A DNA stretch of 52,342 nt, taken from the NCBI GenBank assembly GCA_026988115.1, contig JALSLV010000067.1, forward strand, positions 1 through 52,342. Direction: 5' to 3'. The notes under the pieces were generated by a model. It saw only the letters and a program-made list of their open reading frames with translations. It was not told the origin of the DNA and did not search any database. Source of the stretch: Lysobacterales bacterium. GTDB lineage: Bacteria; Pseudomonadota; Gammaproteobacteria; Xanthomonadales; Marinicellaceae. Below are positions 23,789-33,313 of the stretch, in pieces (positions within the stretch are counted from its first letter, which is position 1; each line of letters starts with the position of its first letter). A program made the position numbers and the translations under genes.

Positions 23789-24919
23789 CTAATACATTCT
23801 ATGCCTAAACAACCAACCAGCAAAAGCCAAACACACTACGCCAATAATAGCCATCGGCCAGAACTGTGAAAACAACAAGGTAAATCCATTGCCTTCTAAA
23901 AACACACCACGCAAGATAATCAAAAAATAACGCAAAGGGTTGAGATAAGTTAATAATTGCACACTATCGGGCATATTGGCAATCGGCGTAGTAAAGCCTG
24001 AAAGAACTACCGCTGGTACAATAAATAAAAAGGCTCCCAAAACTGCTTGTTGTTGGGTTAAGGAAATAGCAGATATTACCAAGCCAATTCCCGTTGCTGC
24101 TAAAAGAAATAAAAACAAGCCAAAATATAAGGCGGCAATATCGCCTTGAATAGGTATCTGAAATAATTTTACAATAATGATTAAAATCAAAGTAGATTCA
24201 AGTAAACCAATAACAATACCAGGAATGGCTTTGCCAATTAAAATTTGGGTAGGGTTCATCGGTGTGACCAATAATTGATCAAAAGTACCTGCCTCACGCT
24301 CACGGGCAACCGATAAGGCTGTAACCAATAAGATAACAACCAAAATCAGTGAAACTAAAATTCCAGGTAAAATAAACCAACGTGATTGCAAGTTTTCGTT
24401 ATACCAATTACGCACTTGCAAAGCCACTTTTGGCCCTGTTGCGCCATGTTGGGCACTCCATTTTTGGTTAAAATCCAGATTCATACTAGCAATATAGTTC
24501 ATTGCTGTCATGGCTGTATTGGAGTTTCTACCATCCAAAATAACTTGCACTTTGGCACTCTTGCCTTGTTGCAATTTATCGGAAAATTGAGGTTCGATAT
24601 TTAACACCAACAACACATCTTTGTTATCAATTAAAGGTGCAATGTCACTGTCTTTTTTTATGTATTCAATAATTTCAAATGTTTCTGAGCCTTCAAATTG
24701 ACTAATAAATTCACGCGAAACTTGACCTTGGTCTTGATTATATATGGCAATGGGAACATTATCCAAATCATAGGTCGCAGCAAAACCAAAAATTAAAATT
24801 TGTAAAAGTGGAGGAAAAACCAAAATCAAGCGACTGCGTTTATCCCGAAACAAAGCCAAAAATTCTTTTAACGCCAAGGCGAAAATCTGTGAAAAATACT
24901 GTGTATTCACCTGCATCAC
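23789..24919 (-). CDS. ABC-2 type transporter permease, YbhR/YhhJ-like
   Basis: 376 aa. N-terminal TM helix after KEFLALFRDKRSRLIL, then a ~150-residue periplasmic domain (ending near RSWFILPGI-like QSRWFILPGI) and five C-terminal TM helices. The coupling-helix region reads REREAGTFDQLLVTPM, a hallmark of ABC-2 exporters. Its ATG overlaps the other permease's stop (ATGA). It forms a heterodimer with the 24916-26052 product (inference from synteny with YbhS/YbhR). Confidence 0.92.
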   Translation of the reverse strand: MMQVNTQYFSQIFALALKEFLALFRDKRSRLILVFPPLLQILIFGFAATYDLDNVPIAIYNQDQGQVSREFISQFEGSETFEIIEYIKKDSDIAPLIDNKDVLLVLNIEPQFSDKLQQGKSAKVQVILDGRNSNTAMTAMNYIASMNLDFNQKWSAQHGATGPKVALQVRNWYNENLQSRWFILPGILVSLILVVILLVTALSVAREREAGTFDQLLVTPMNPTQILIGKAIPGIVIGLLESTLILIIIVKLFQIPIQGDIAALYFGLFLFLLAATGIGLVISAISLTQQQAVLGAFLFIVPAVVLSGFTTPIANMPDSVQLLTYLNPLRYFLIILRGVFLEGNGFTLLFSQFWPMAIIGVVCLAFAGWLFRHRMY

Positions 24920-26052
24920 TCCAATGTTTTACGAGATTTACTGGAAACCAACAAGACTAAAACAAACAACATCACCAGTAAAGCAAAGGCATTGCTAAGA
25001 ATGACTGGCCAAACATTGCCTGCCAAAAACAGCGTTTGCAGTTGTGCCACAAAATAACGGGCAGGAATCAAATATGTGATGCCTTGAATAAATGCTGGCA
25101 TGGAATTTATATCAAATAAAAACCCCGACAATAAAAAAGCAGGCAAAAATGATGCCGCAATAGCTGTTTGTCCTGCGACAAATTGGTTTTTTGAAATAAT
25201 TGAAATTAGTAATCCAATAAGCAATGAAACCATCATAAATAAGGACGAAGCCAAAACCATCACCCAAAATGAGCCACGCAAGGGAACGCCAAACCACCAA
25301 ACCGCCAAGGCAACACTAATAAACATGCTGCCCATGCCCAATATAAAATATGGGATTAACTTGCCTGCCAACATTTCTTTCATGGATAAAGGAGTCACCA
25401 TCAATGCTTCCATAGTGCCACGTTCCCACTCACGAGCCACCACCATGGCAGTGAGCAAAGATCCAATCATGGTCATAATCACCGCAATTACACCCGGCAC
25501 TAAAAACAAACGGCTATTTAATGCAGAATTAAACCACACTCGTTGTTCTAAAACCACGGGAAGATTTAACTGAATCCCCCGAGCATTTGAAAAAAGAGTC
25601 AGCCACGATTGCCAAACGCCTTGGATGTAGCCCATGGTGATATTGGCCTGATTGGAATCCACACCATTAATAATAATTTCTATCGGTGCTTGTTTACCTG
25701 CTTGCAAGTTTTGTGAAAAATTACTGCGCAACCAAACGATGCCATCAATCTTACGCTCCTCTAAAGCAAGTTGTGCTTGTTGAATCGAGTGGTAATAGGA
25801 TGGCTTGAAAAATTCTGACTGCTCAAAAGAATCACTTAATGATTGGGTAATAATATCGGCTTTTTCCACAGCTATTCCTACTGGAATATTCTTAGCATCT
25901 AATGATACCCCGTAACCAAACATAAACAACAAGACCACAGGCATAACAAATGCAATGGCGATACTGGATGGATCACGAATGATTTGCCACATTTCTTTAC
26001 GTAGCATACCCATTAAGCGCCTGCTTCGAGCGGAAGTTTTATTCACTGTCAT
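24916..26052 (-). CDS. ABC-2 type transporter permease, YbhS-like
   Basis: 378 aa from the ATG preceded by AAGGAGCAGCCTG; a longer frame reaching 26091 lacks such an RBS. Same layout as its partner: N-terminal helix after RKEMWQIIRDPSSIAIAF, large periplasmic domain, then the REWERGTMEALMVTPLS coupling motif and a TM bundle. It overlaps the ATPase gene by 14 bp. Confidence 0.92.
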   Translation of the reverse strand: MTVNKTSARSRRLMGMLRKEMWQIIRDPSSIAIAFVMPVVLLFMFGYGVSLDAKNIPVGIAVEKADIITQSLSDSFEQSEFFKPSYYHSIQQAQLALEERKIDGIVWLRSNFSQNLQAGKQAPIEIIINGVDSNQANITMGYIQGVWQSWLTLFSNARGIQLNLPVVLEQRVWFNSALNSRLFLVPGVIAVIMTMIGSLLTAMVVAREWERGTMEALMVTPLSMKEMLAGKLIPYFILGMGSMFISVALAVWWFGVPLRGSFWVMVLASSLFMMVSLLIGLLISIISKNQFVAGQTAIAASFLPAFLLSGFLFDINSMPAFIQGITYLIPARYFVAQLQTLFLAGNVWPVILSNAFALLVMLFVLVLLVSSKSRKTLE

Positions 26053-27793
26053 CAGGCTGCTCCTTATTTTGTATGAGGTAAATAAAAGCATCTTCCATGG
26101 ATGGATCGGGCTGCGATTCGGTTCGAGCCAGATTTTTCATGTCCAGTGGTGTGCCCGATGCCAAAATCTTACCTTTTGACATAATCACCAGACGGTCGCA
26201 ATAATTTGCCTCATCCATAAAGTGCGTTGTCACCAAAATAGTTACACCCATTTCTGCCAAAGCATTGGTTCTTTGCCAAAATTCACGTCTAGCCAAAGGG
26301 TCAACCCCAGAAGTGGGTTCATCTAAAAACAGAATTTCAGGTTTGTGCATCAAGGCTGCAGCAAACGATAAGCGTTGTTTATAACCCAAGGGCAAGTTAC
26401 CTGCATTGGTGTCTTGGTACTCCTCTAATTCAAAAATATCTAATGCCCAATCAATCCGATCTTGCTGAGCCTTTTTTCGTAATCCGTAGGCACTGGAAAA
26501 GAACTTTAGATTTTGTTTCACCGATAAATCGGTATAAAGGGAGAATTTCTGTGCCATGTAGCCAATCTTACCTCGTGCACTTGCCGTTGCCACTCGTAAA
26601 TCCATACCTGCGACAGCCACCTTGCCGCTACTGACCGGCAATAAGCCACATAACATCCGAAAAGCAGTGGATTTTCCTGCGCCATTGGCTCCCAATAAGC
26701 CAAATATTTCACCACGTTTTACATGGAAGTTTATTTTATCAACGGCGGTAAAATCACCAAATTTTCGGGTTAAATCTTCTACCCGAATGACCTCATCATC
26801 GGCTGAGCCACTGATTTCCATTTTCTCAATACTGTATTCTTTGCTTTTTTCTTTATTTTTTAAACGGGCAATAAAAGCGTCTTCAAACCGTGGGGTAACG
26901 GCTTTTATCTTAATTTTTTTGTTGGCATTAACCCTGTCTGGCAATAAATTTTCAGCGGTAGGCAAACCCTTTTCATTCATCACCAAACGAACACCTTTGC
27001 CTTCAATTAAGGCATCTAAAACAGCAGGATTTTGGCTGAGTTTTTGTTGCAAGGGACGGTGCTTACTGTTTTCAACCGTAACTTGAAAAACACGCCCATT
27101 GACCGTTTGGCTAAATTCTTTAGGGTTGCCTTGCATAATGAGTTTGCCTTCGTGCAACAAAACCACTTCATCACAACGTTCTGCTTCATCCAAATAAGCG
27201 GTGCTTAATAACACACTCATGCCCTGTTCGTGCACTTGATGATAAACAATTTCCCACAATTCACGTCGTGAAACAGGGTCAACGCCTACAGTTGCTTCAT
27301 CCAGCAACAACAGTTTTGGTGAACGAATCAGTGCACACGCCAAACCAAGTTTTTGTTTCATGCCACCTGATAATTTTCCTGCCAATCGACCTGTGAATGG
27401 ACTCATGCCCGTCATATGCATCAATTCATCGTAGCGGGCTTGGCGTTTATCTTTGGCGACATTCTGCAAATCAGCATACAAGTCCAAGTTTTCTTGAACG
27501 GTTAAATCTTCGTACAAACCAAAGCGTTGAGGCATGTAACCAATTTGCGATTGTACCTGTAATGGCTCCTTAGTCACATCTATGCCCATAACTTCAAAAT
27601 CACCCGAATCTGGGGTCAAAATCCCACAAGCCAAACGCATCAGTGTCGTTTTACCCGCACCATCAGGGCCTATCAAACCCGTTACTTTGCCCGTTTTCAC
27701 GGCAAAACTCATGTCATCAATCGCCTTGACTTGATAATCTTGACTATCAAATGTTTTGTTGACTTGTGATAATAATAGGATGGGTTTTGGCAT
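26039..27793 (-). CDS. Tandem ATP-binding protein of YbhF-like ABC exporter
   Basis: 584 aa with two fused nucleotide-binding domains. NBD1: Walker A GPDGAGKTTLMR, signature LSGGMKQK, Walker B LLLLDEATVGVD. NBD2: Walker A GANGAGKSTAFR, degenerate signature LPLGYKQRL, Walker B LFLDEPTSGVD. A linker at about residues 300-345 joins them. Fusion and order match E. coli YbhF. TAATG overlap with the adaptor gene upstream. It powers the two permeases encoded next; substrate unknown (YbhFSR exports cations and some drugs in E. coli). Confidence 0.93.
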   Translation of the reverse strand: MPKPILLLSQVNKTFDSQDYQVKAIDDMSFAVKTGKVTGLIGPDGAGKTTLMRLACGILTPDSGDFEVMGIDVTKEPLQVQSQIGYMPQRFGLYEDLTVQENLDLYADLQNVAKDKRQARYDELMHMTGMSPFTGRLAGKLSGGMKQKLGLACALIRSPKLLLLDEATVGVDPVSRRELWEIVYHQVHEQGMSVLLSTAYLDEAERCDEVVLLHEGKLIMQGNPKEFSQTVNGRVFQVTVENSKHRPLQQKLSQNPAVLDALIEGKGVRLVMNEKGLPTAENLLPDRVNANKKIKIKAVTPRFEDAFIARLKNKEKSKEYSIEKMEISGSADDEVIRVEDLTRKFGDFTAVDKINFHVKRGEIFGLLGANGAGKSTAFRMLCGLLPVSSGKVAVAGMDLRVATASARGKIGYMAQKFSLYTDLSVKQNLKFFSSAYGLRKKAQQDRIDWALDIFELEEYQDTNAGNLPLGYKQRLSFAAALMHKPEILFLDEPTSGVDPLARREFWQRTNALAEMGVTILVTTHFMDEANYCDRLVIMSKGKILASGTPLDMKNLARTESQPDPSMEDAFIYLIQNKEQPDDSE

Positions 27794-28827
27794 TATTTTT
27801 TACACATCTCTTGTGCAGTTAATGGTTTGTCATTGGTGATTTTTGTGGTATCAATCACTACTGTTGCTGGCATTCCTAAACGCAATTCATTGTTTGGGTT
27901 GCAGGCAAAAACACGCATGGAATAAACCAAGCGAGTGCGCAATTCTTCGGTTTGAATGTTTTTTGGAGTAAATTCTGAGGTCGGTGAAATATAACCGACC
28001 CAGCCTTCATAAGCCTTATCGGGATAGGAGTCGGTGTATATTTTGGCTCGACTGCCAATGGTGACTTTCCCTAAAGCCGTTTCGGGTAAATAGGTTCTAA
28101 CCCATATAGGGTCAACAAAAGCCAAAGTCATCACAGTTGTTTGTGGAAACACCATGCTCCCAACTTCCATAATTCGGTTACGAATAATACCATCCGTTGG
28201 AGCAATTAATTTGGCATCATTAAGGCGTTGTTGAATCAAATCAACCCCTGCACTGCGTGCCAATAAAACAGCTTGAGCACTGGCAATATCTTCCTTACGT
28301 GTGCCTGCTTCTAATAAATTCAAAGCCTGTTTAATGGCTTCAACTTCCGCATTGGCGGCATCTTTTAAGGCTTTGGCTTGATCAACTTGATCGGCCGTGA
28401 CCACCTTTTTCTTTAACAAAGAACGCAAACGGCTGTAACTGCTGCTTGCTGCCTTGGCTTTTGCTCGAGCAGCATTGAGTTCGGCTTTGACCTTGTCCAC
28501 TTCTTCGATACGACTTCCAGCCTTTAATTTTGCCAATAATTGTTGTTGTGCCACCACTTGAGCTTGTGCTTCTGCTAATTGGGCTTGCAAGATTTCATTG
28601 TGCAAAACTGCTAGTAGCTGGCCTTTTTTAACAGACTCACCCTCTTCAACCAAGATATCGCTGATGTGTTCGCTACCATTAAAAGCCAATTGCACCTCAC
28701 GAATATCCACATTGCCATAGAGATTAAGCGTTGATGTATCTTGTTCTTGCTTGTTGATAAAAAAATAATAGGCTCCTGCTGCCAGTGCAGCAAGAACGAT
28801 TGTTAGAATTATGGGTTTTTTGTTCAT
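27793..28827 (-). CDS. HlyD/YbhG-type membrane fusion protein
   Basis: 344 aa. N-terminal anchor (ILTIVLAALAAGAYYFF), lipoyl half-motif VDIREVQLAFNGSEHI, long helical hairpin at ~75-200 rich in Ala/Gln/Lys, then LIAPTDGIIRNRIMEVG and beta-barrel segment DPIWVRTYLPE, typical of YbhG. It begins after AGGAAAATAAA. Connects the ABC exporter to the outer membrane. Confidence 0.92.
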   Translation of the reverse strand: MNKKPIILTIVLAALAAGAYYFFINKQEQDTSTLNLYGNVDIREVQLAFNGSEHISDILVEEGESVKKGQLLAVLHNEILQAQLAEAQAQVVAQQQLLAKLKAGSRIEEVDKVKAELNAARAKAKAASSSYSRLRSLLKKKVVTADQVDQAKALKDAANAEVEAIKQALNLLEAGTRKEDIASAQAVLLARSAGVDLIQQRLNDAKLIAPTDGIIRNRIMEVGSMVFPQTTVMTLAFVDPIWVRTYLPETALGKVTIGSRAKIYTDSYPDKAYEGWVGYISPTSEFTPKNIQTEELRTRLVYSMRVFACNPNNELRLGMPATVVIDTTKITNDKPLTAQEMCKK

Positions 28828-28848
28828 TTTATTTTCCTCTTTTAAGGA

Positions 28849-29742
28849 CTATTTAGGTGGTTGACCATGGTAAAAATCAACCATGACCTCAACGGCTTGT
28901 TCGGCAGTATCAACCAAGTGAAACAAGGCTAAATCATCGCTATGAACAAAGCCTTCTTGTTGCAAGTAATCAAAATCAACCACCCGTTGCCAGTATTCTT
29001 TACCCAACAGTATAATAGGTAAACGTTTCATTTTCTTAGTCTGTACCAATGTTAGCACTTCAAATACTTCATCTAATGTTCCAAAACCACCGGGGAAGGC
29101 AATTAACGCTTTAGCCCGTAATAAGAAATGCATTTTTCGCAAAGCAAAATACTGAAACTGAAAACACAAGTCCGGACTTATATAGGGGTTGGGTGCTTGT
29201 TCATTCTCTAATGTAATATTAAAACCAACACTGTGCTGTTTAACATCAAAAGCACCTCGATTGGCTGCCTCCATAATGCCTGGACCACCGCCAGTAACTA
29301 CCACGAAATCTTTGCGGTTTTGTTGTTGAAACTGTAAAGAAACTATTTTCGCTAGTTTATGTGCTTCTTGATAATACTTAGATTGTTTGACTAGTCGCTG
29401 TGCCTTTTTCAAGGCCATTTGTGCTTGAGCATCATCAGGACTATCTTTAACTTTTTGTTGCGCTTGCTGCCACTGCTCATGTGCATCTTCTGGGTTTAAA
29501 ATTCGAGCACTGCCGAAAATTACAATGGTTGAGTTAATATTTTCATAACGCAAGGCCTGTTCGGGCTTTAGCAATTCCAACTGTAAACGCACAGGCCGTA
29601 AATCATCACTGGATAAAAAAAACTTATCCTCATAAGCTAGCTGATACGATTGACTGTGTATAATTTCATCTTGTAGCTGCTCAATCTGATGCGGAACAAA
29701 ATGAATTGAGCTTTCTGTATTACTTGAGTTATTTTTCTTCAT
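28849..29742 (-). CDS. LOG family protein (TIGR00730-like Rossmann fold)
   Basis: 297 aa. The Rossmann-fold motifs of LOG-type nucleotide monophosphate phosphoribohydrolases are present: VVTGGGPGIMEAANRGAF at about residues 150-167 and PGGFGTLDEVFEVLT at ~215-230. The N-terminal ~80 residues and a Gln/Ala-rich coiled segment (~90-125) are extra relative to short LOG proteins, as in longer bacterial paralogues. It heads the ABC exporter operon behind a putative TetR operator. Its relation to export is unclear. Confidence 0.88.
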   Translation of the reverse strand: MKKNNSSNTESSIHFVPHQIEQLQDEIIHSQSYQLAYEDKFFLSSDDLRPVRLQLELLKPEQALRYENINSTIVIFGSARILNPEDAHEQWQQAQQKVKDSPDDAQAQMALKKAQRLVKQSKYYQEAHKLAKIVSLQFQQQNRKDFVVVTGGGPGIMEAANRGAFDVKQHSVGFNITLENEQAPNPYISPDLCFQFQYFALRKMHFLLRAKALIAFPGGFGTLDEVFEVLTLVQTKKMKRLPIILLGKEYWQRVVDFDYLQQEGFVHSDDLALFHLVDTAEQAVEVMVDFYHGQPPK

Positions 29743-29810
29743 GGTAAAAACCTCATGGTTTTGTTCTGTAGAATATAGTCTTATCTACACCTACAACCCA
29801 TTTATTGTTA

Positions 29811-29822
29811 GTGAATATTCAC
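29811..29822. promoter_or_regulatory. Putative TetR operator, site 3
   Basis: GTGAATATTCAC is a perfect 12-bp palindrome, extended to AGTGAATATTCACT. It lies 2 bp downstream of the predicted -10 of the LOG/ABC exporter promoter on the minus strand and 69 bp from the LOG start. Confidence 0.7.
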
Positions 29823-29824
29823 TT

Positions 29825-29853
29825 ACTATAATGCTAAATCAATAATATTTCAA
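29825..29853 (-). promoter_or_regulatory. Predicted sigma-70 promoter for the LOG/ABC exporter operon
   Basis: On the minus strand: TTGAAA (29853-29848), 17-bp spacer, TATAGT (29830-29825). This near-consensus promoter is immediately followed by the site 3 palindrome. Confidence 0.65.
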
Positions 29854-30000
29854 GTAATAGCACTATATTAACCATTTCTTTATATTGAAATTACAGAAAA
29901 CCAACTTCCTTAAGGAGCGTCCGACAAACAAAACACTTTAAGAAAATTCTTTAATTATAGGATAATGGTAAAAGGCTGGAAAAGACACCAACTAAAGAAA

Positions 30001-30036
30001 AAAACTTACTAATAACAAACTACTAGCAAGTTTTTT
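30001..30036. terminator. Possible bidirectional terminator
   Basis: AAAACTTaCTA ... TAGcAAGTTTTTT gives a bulged AT-rich stem with T-runs on both strands. It could end the rubrerythrin transcript about 240 bp after its stop. Weak. Confidence 0.3.
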
Positions 30037-30274
30037 AACGCAAAATGATATATCTAGAAAAATTTTTACACGTTTCAAGGCTAGTACAAACTTTTCTTAA
30101 ATCACTTTTTAACTGCTATAGCATAATTAAATGTCAGTAAACGCAAAAGACCATGTGCACATTAAATTACAATCCCACTCCAATCAAACTCACCTTCATC
30201 AATGCAAATATCAACTGAGTTTCTAATGATGCATAACTATTTAATTTATCCAAGTGCTATTTGAATATAAACAA

Positions 30275-30853
30275 CTACCAATTCTCTGCCAAAATTTCAA
30301 AATAGGCTTGTGGGTGTAAGCAGGCTGGACAGAGTTTTGGTGCATCTTCTGCTTCATGTAAATAACCACAATTCAAGCAACGCCAAACCACCTTTCCATT
30401 GCGCTTAAAAACCTTACCATCTTCTAAGTTTTTCGCTAAATCATTAAAGCGTTTTTCGTGCTGTTTTTCAGCGACTGATATGGCTTCAAATGCTGCTGCA
30501 ATTTGATCAAAACCTTCTTCTCGTGCTGTTTTGGCAAAACTAGGATACATATCCGACCATTCATAACTTTCACCTGCAGCGGCGGCTTTCAAATTTGTTA
30601 ACGTATCACTAATTGTACCAGCTGGAAAGCTTTCGGTAATCTCGACTTCTCCCCCTTCTAAAAATTTAAAAAAACGTTTTGCATGTTCTTTTTCTTGGTT
30701 GGCGGTTTCTTCAAAAATTTGTGAAATCTGCACCAAACCTTCTTTTTTTGCCGCACTAGCAAAATAGGTATAGCGCATTCTAGCTTGTGATTCACCTGCA
30801 AATGATTTCATTAGATTTTTTTCAGTTTGTGAACCTTTTATACTATTATTCAT
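30275..30853 (-). CDS. rbr: Rubrerythrin
   Basis: 192 aa, full length. The diiron four-helix domain supplies the Glu/His ligands (FAGESQARMRYTYFA, EETANQEKEHAKRFF, SYEWSDMYPSFAKTAREEG, AISVAEKQHEKRF). The C-terminal rubredoxin-like domain has CLNCG and CPAC binding one iron. It reduces hydrogen peroxide to water in the cytosol using electrons from a rubredoxin-type donor. RBS AGGAAAGC and a TATAAT -10 (minus strand, 30904-30909) lie upstream. It adds to the oxidative-stress genes in the window (peroxiredoxin, diheme peroxidase). Confidence 0.95.
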   Translation of the reverse strand: MNNSIKGSQTEKNLMKSFAGESQARMRYTYFASAAKKEGLVQISQIFEETANQEKEHAKRFFKFLEGGEVEITESFPAGTISDTLTNLKAAAAGESYEWSDMYPSFAKTAREEGFDQIAAAFEAISVAEKQHEKRFNDLAKNLEDGKVFKRNGKVVWRCLNCGYLHEAEDAPKLCPACLHPQAYFEILAENW

Positions 30854-30937
30854 TTTGCTTTCCTAATTTGTTTTTCATTTATTTATTTATGGTGGTAAGT
30901 TAATTATACAAGCTATTTTGCATAAAATTTCTAGAAA

Positions 30938-31462
30938 TTATTTCTTTTTTATTATTTGACAAAGTATTAACTCGCGCTCATCATGAGGTAATCTGACCTT
31001 TTTTTTATAAACTAAACCCTGCTTTTCCAACAACTTTTTTGAAGCTTCATTTGCTGGCACAGTGATAGCATTGACGGTAGTAATATTGAACTGAGAAAAG
31101 CCAACTTCTAGTAGTTTTTGACTGCTTTCAAAAGCATAGTCCAGCCCTTCAAATTCAGGAAAAAAGGCAAAGCCAATGTCCACGCCTTCAAGTCCTACTC
31201 TATCGTATAAACCACAGCTGCCAATTTTGGTGCCATCTGATTTTAGAATAACTGTATAATTTCCATAGCCAAGTTGTTTGATTTGTGGCATTACCTTTTC
31301 TTTGATATAGTTTTTAGCATCATCTAACGAATAAACATTTCAATCAACAATATATTTCACCCACTTTGGTGTATTAACAAGCTGGAAAATGAAATTAATA
31401 TCATCCGTATTGGTTGGTTTTGAAAATAAGCGGTTGGTTTCTATTACCTTATCTGTTTTCAT
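30938..31462 (-). pseudogene. GNAT family N-acetyltransferase, interrupted by an in-frame TGA
   Basis: The reading frame runs from MKTDKVIETNRLFSKPTNTDD through FIFQLVNTPKWVKYIVD, then a TGA at 31340-31342. It continues in the same frame as NVYSLDDAKNYIKEKVMPQI, followed by the acetyl-CoA-binding half (YGNYTVILKSDGTKIGSCGLYDR, DIGFAFFPEFEG, NEASKKLLEKQGL). Relatives read YIGDRN here, so a CGA-to-TGA change explains the stop. No frameshift is needed. As written, the N-terminal fragment is ~40 aa and probably inactive. An internal ATG at 31291 could start the C-terminal half. Confidence 0.8.
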
Positions 31463-31568
31463 GGATATATTGAGATTGATCAAGTTTTCATTATATCTGC
31501 ATTTTAGATGACTTGAAAAAAACATTAAAGCCACAATGTTTAGTTAGGAATCATTCAGGAGAATAATT

Positions 31569-31949
31569 ATGATAAAGAAACACGGTTTAAACCTTGGTAT
31601 TTCACGCGTGGATAACCACGTTTTTCTTGAGCTTAAAGCCATTGGTAAATTGTCCCATGAAGATTATCAAACCATTACGCCACTGTTAGAATCTGCCATT
31701 GCAGGCATTGATAATCCAAAAATTAATGTGCTCATAGATGCCACCGAATTTGAAGGCTGGGAGATGCGAGCCTTATGGGATGATTTTAAATTAGGTCTAA
31801 AACATGGCAGAGAATTTCAGAAAATGGCAATTGTCGGCAATAAGAAGTGGATGTCCTATGCGGTCAAACTGGGCTCCTGGTTTATTGCTGGAAACGCAAA
31901 AAAATTCGATGACTTGACTGATGCCATTGTTTGGCTTAACAAGGAATAA
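31569..31949 (+). CDS. SpoIIAA-like (STAS-related) protein
   Basis: 126 aa, soluble. The pattern LELKAIGKLSHEDYQTITPLLE, then INVLIDATEFEGWEMRALWDDFKLGLKH and MAIVGNKKW, matches the SpoIIAA-like family (pfam11964), a STAS-like alpha/beta fold seen as a lipid- or membrane-related partner in many bacteria. RBS AGGAG precedes the ATG. It is followed 3 bp later by an MgtC/DUF4010 membrane protein, so the two are likely co-transcribed. Confidence 0.88.
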   Translation: MIKKHGLNLGISRVDNHVFLELKAIGKLSHEDYQTITPLLESAIAGIDNPKINVLIDATEFEGWEMRALWDDFKLGLKHGREFQKMAIVGNKKWMSYAVKLGSWFIAGNAKKFDDLTDAIVWLNKE

Positions 31950-31952
31950 CAC

Positions 31953-33236
31953 GTGCCCAATTTTGATACCGTAGCGCAGCAACACTGGTTTGGTCTTATT
32001 CTTGTTGCTGTGTTTGGATTTATTACTGGGTTAGAACTGCGCGAATATTTGCAGCAACGGGCTATTGAATTAAAAATAGATAAGAAGCTCGCCTTTGGTA
32101 CCAGCCGCACATATACCTTTGTTGCCATTATCGGATACTTGTTTTATATTTTAGATGAGTCCAAGATTTTGTATTTATGTGGTTTAGTTCTGATTGGGCT
32201 ATTTCTTGCTTTATTTTACTTCAAAAAATTACAAACCAATCACTCTCATATGATGCAACCCCTAATGACCCTATTGGTTTATACTTATGGTGCAATAGTG
32301 GTTTCCTTACCTTTGTGGATGTTGGTGTTGGTTTTTGTGATTGTCATCTTTACCCTTAATGCCAAACCACTAGAAACTAAACTCACCAAACTTATTGAGC
32401 CCAATGAAATTTTTACCCTAGCCAAATTTTTATTGCTTATGGGTGTTATTTTACCGCTTATGCCTCACAATCAAATTTCTGATACCATTCCTACTTCACC
32501 GTATAAAATTTGGTTAACTGTGGTTATTATCTCAGCAATTTCCTATTTAGGTTATTTGCTGAAACGTTATATTTTCACCAAACAAGGCTACTTTTTAATG
32601 GGTATTATCGGTGGCGTCTATTCCAGTACAGCCACCACGATTGTTTTGGCGAAAAAAGCAAAAAGCCTCAAATCCTATGACCACAACTTGAATGCGGGTA
32701 TTGTTTCGGCAACAGGCATGTTATACATTCGCTTATTTGTTTTGACGACTATTTTTAACCCAGGCATTATTAAACACATTGGTTTGCCCTTGTCAGTTAT
32801 GGCTATTCTAACTTTTGCTGCAGCCTTTTGGGTTAAGCGCCATGCCCAGAAAACCACTATTCCACGAGCCATTGAAACAGATAAGAGTAATCCTTTAGAA
32901 ATACAAGTGGCTTTAATTTTCGCAACCTTATTTGTGCTCATGACTGTCATTACTCAATACGTGGTTAATCATTATGGACATGTGGGATTGAATTTTTTAT
33001 CCTTTATTGTTGGTTTTACTGATATCGACCCTTTTGTTTTATCCGTTTTAACGGGACACTTTAAAGACATAACCGCTAACCAGGTGTCTTCAGCTATTCT
33101 TATCGCTGCCGCCAGTGATAATTTACTCAAAGCCACGTATGCCTACATTTTTAGTGGTCGAAAAAATACAAAACCTGCCATTATTTCTTTGTTAGTTTTA
33201 TCAGCAATTACTTTAATTTTAGGACTACTATTGTAG
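31953..33236 (+). CDS. MgtC/SapB and DUF4010 domain membrane protein
   Basis: 427 aa with a GTG start (AAGGAATAACAC upstream). The N-terminal ~130 residues resemble MgtC/SapB (GFITGLELREYLQQR, GTSRTYTFVAIIGYL). The rest is DUF4010 with about eight TM helices, including GVYSSTATTIVLAKKAK and the closing FTDIDPFVLSVLTGHF. About a dozen helices in total. Function unknown; MgtC-type proteins are tied to magnesium or envelope stress in other bacteria. Confidence 0.88.
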   Translation: MPNFDTVAQQHWFGLILVAVFGFITGLELREYLQQRAIELKIDKKLAFGTSRTYTFVAIIGYLFYILDESKILYLCGLVLIGLFLALFYFKKLQTNHSHMMQPLMTLLVYTYGAIVVSLPLWMLVLVFVIVIFTLNAKPLETKLTKLIEPNEIFTLAKFLLLMGVILPLMPHNQISDTIPTSPYKIWLTVVIISAISYLGYLLKRYIFTKQGYFLMGIIGGVYSSTATTIVLAKKAKSLKSYDHNLNAGIVSATGMLYIRLFVLTTIFNPGIIKHIGLPLSVMAILTFAAAFWVKRHAQKTTIPRAIETDKSNPLEIQVALIFATLFVLMTVITQYVVNHYGHVGLNFLSFIVGFTDIDPFVLSVLTGHFKDITANQVSSAILIAAASDNLLKATYAYIFSGRKNTKPAIISLLVLSAITLILGLLL

Positions 33237-33313
33237 AACCCAAATCCCGATAATGAAAACAACACGATCCACAACAATCTGTTTTTTAGAACGTTACGAT
33301 AAAAACATTCAAT

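Larger units (their letters stand above)
29743..30274. other. 532-bp intergenic region
   Basis: The left part carries the LOG/ABC promoter and the TetR-type operator. The middle part holds a weak hairpin with T-runs (30001-30036). I see no ORF with a convincing start, no RNA gene and no repeat in the remainder, which is very AT-rich. Confidence 0.6.

Noticed and set aside
29901-30274. Small gene or RNA in the long gap before rubrerythrin
   Set aside because: No frame with a start and RBS and no stable structure other than the weak hairpin at 30001-30036.
31340-31342. TGA as a selenocysteine codon
   Set aside because: GNAT enzymes do not use selenocysteine, no SECIS-like hairpin follows, and the family residue here is Arg.
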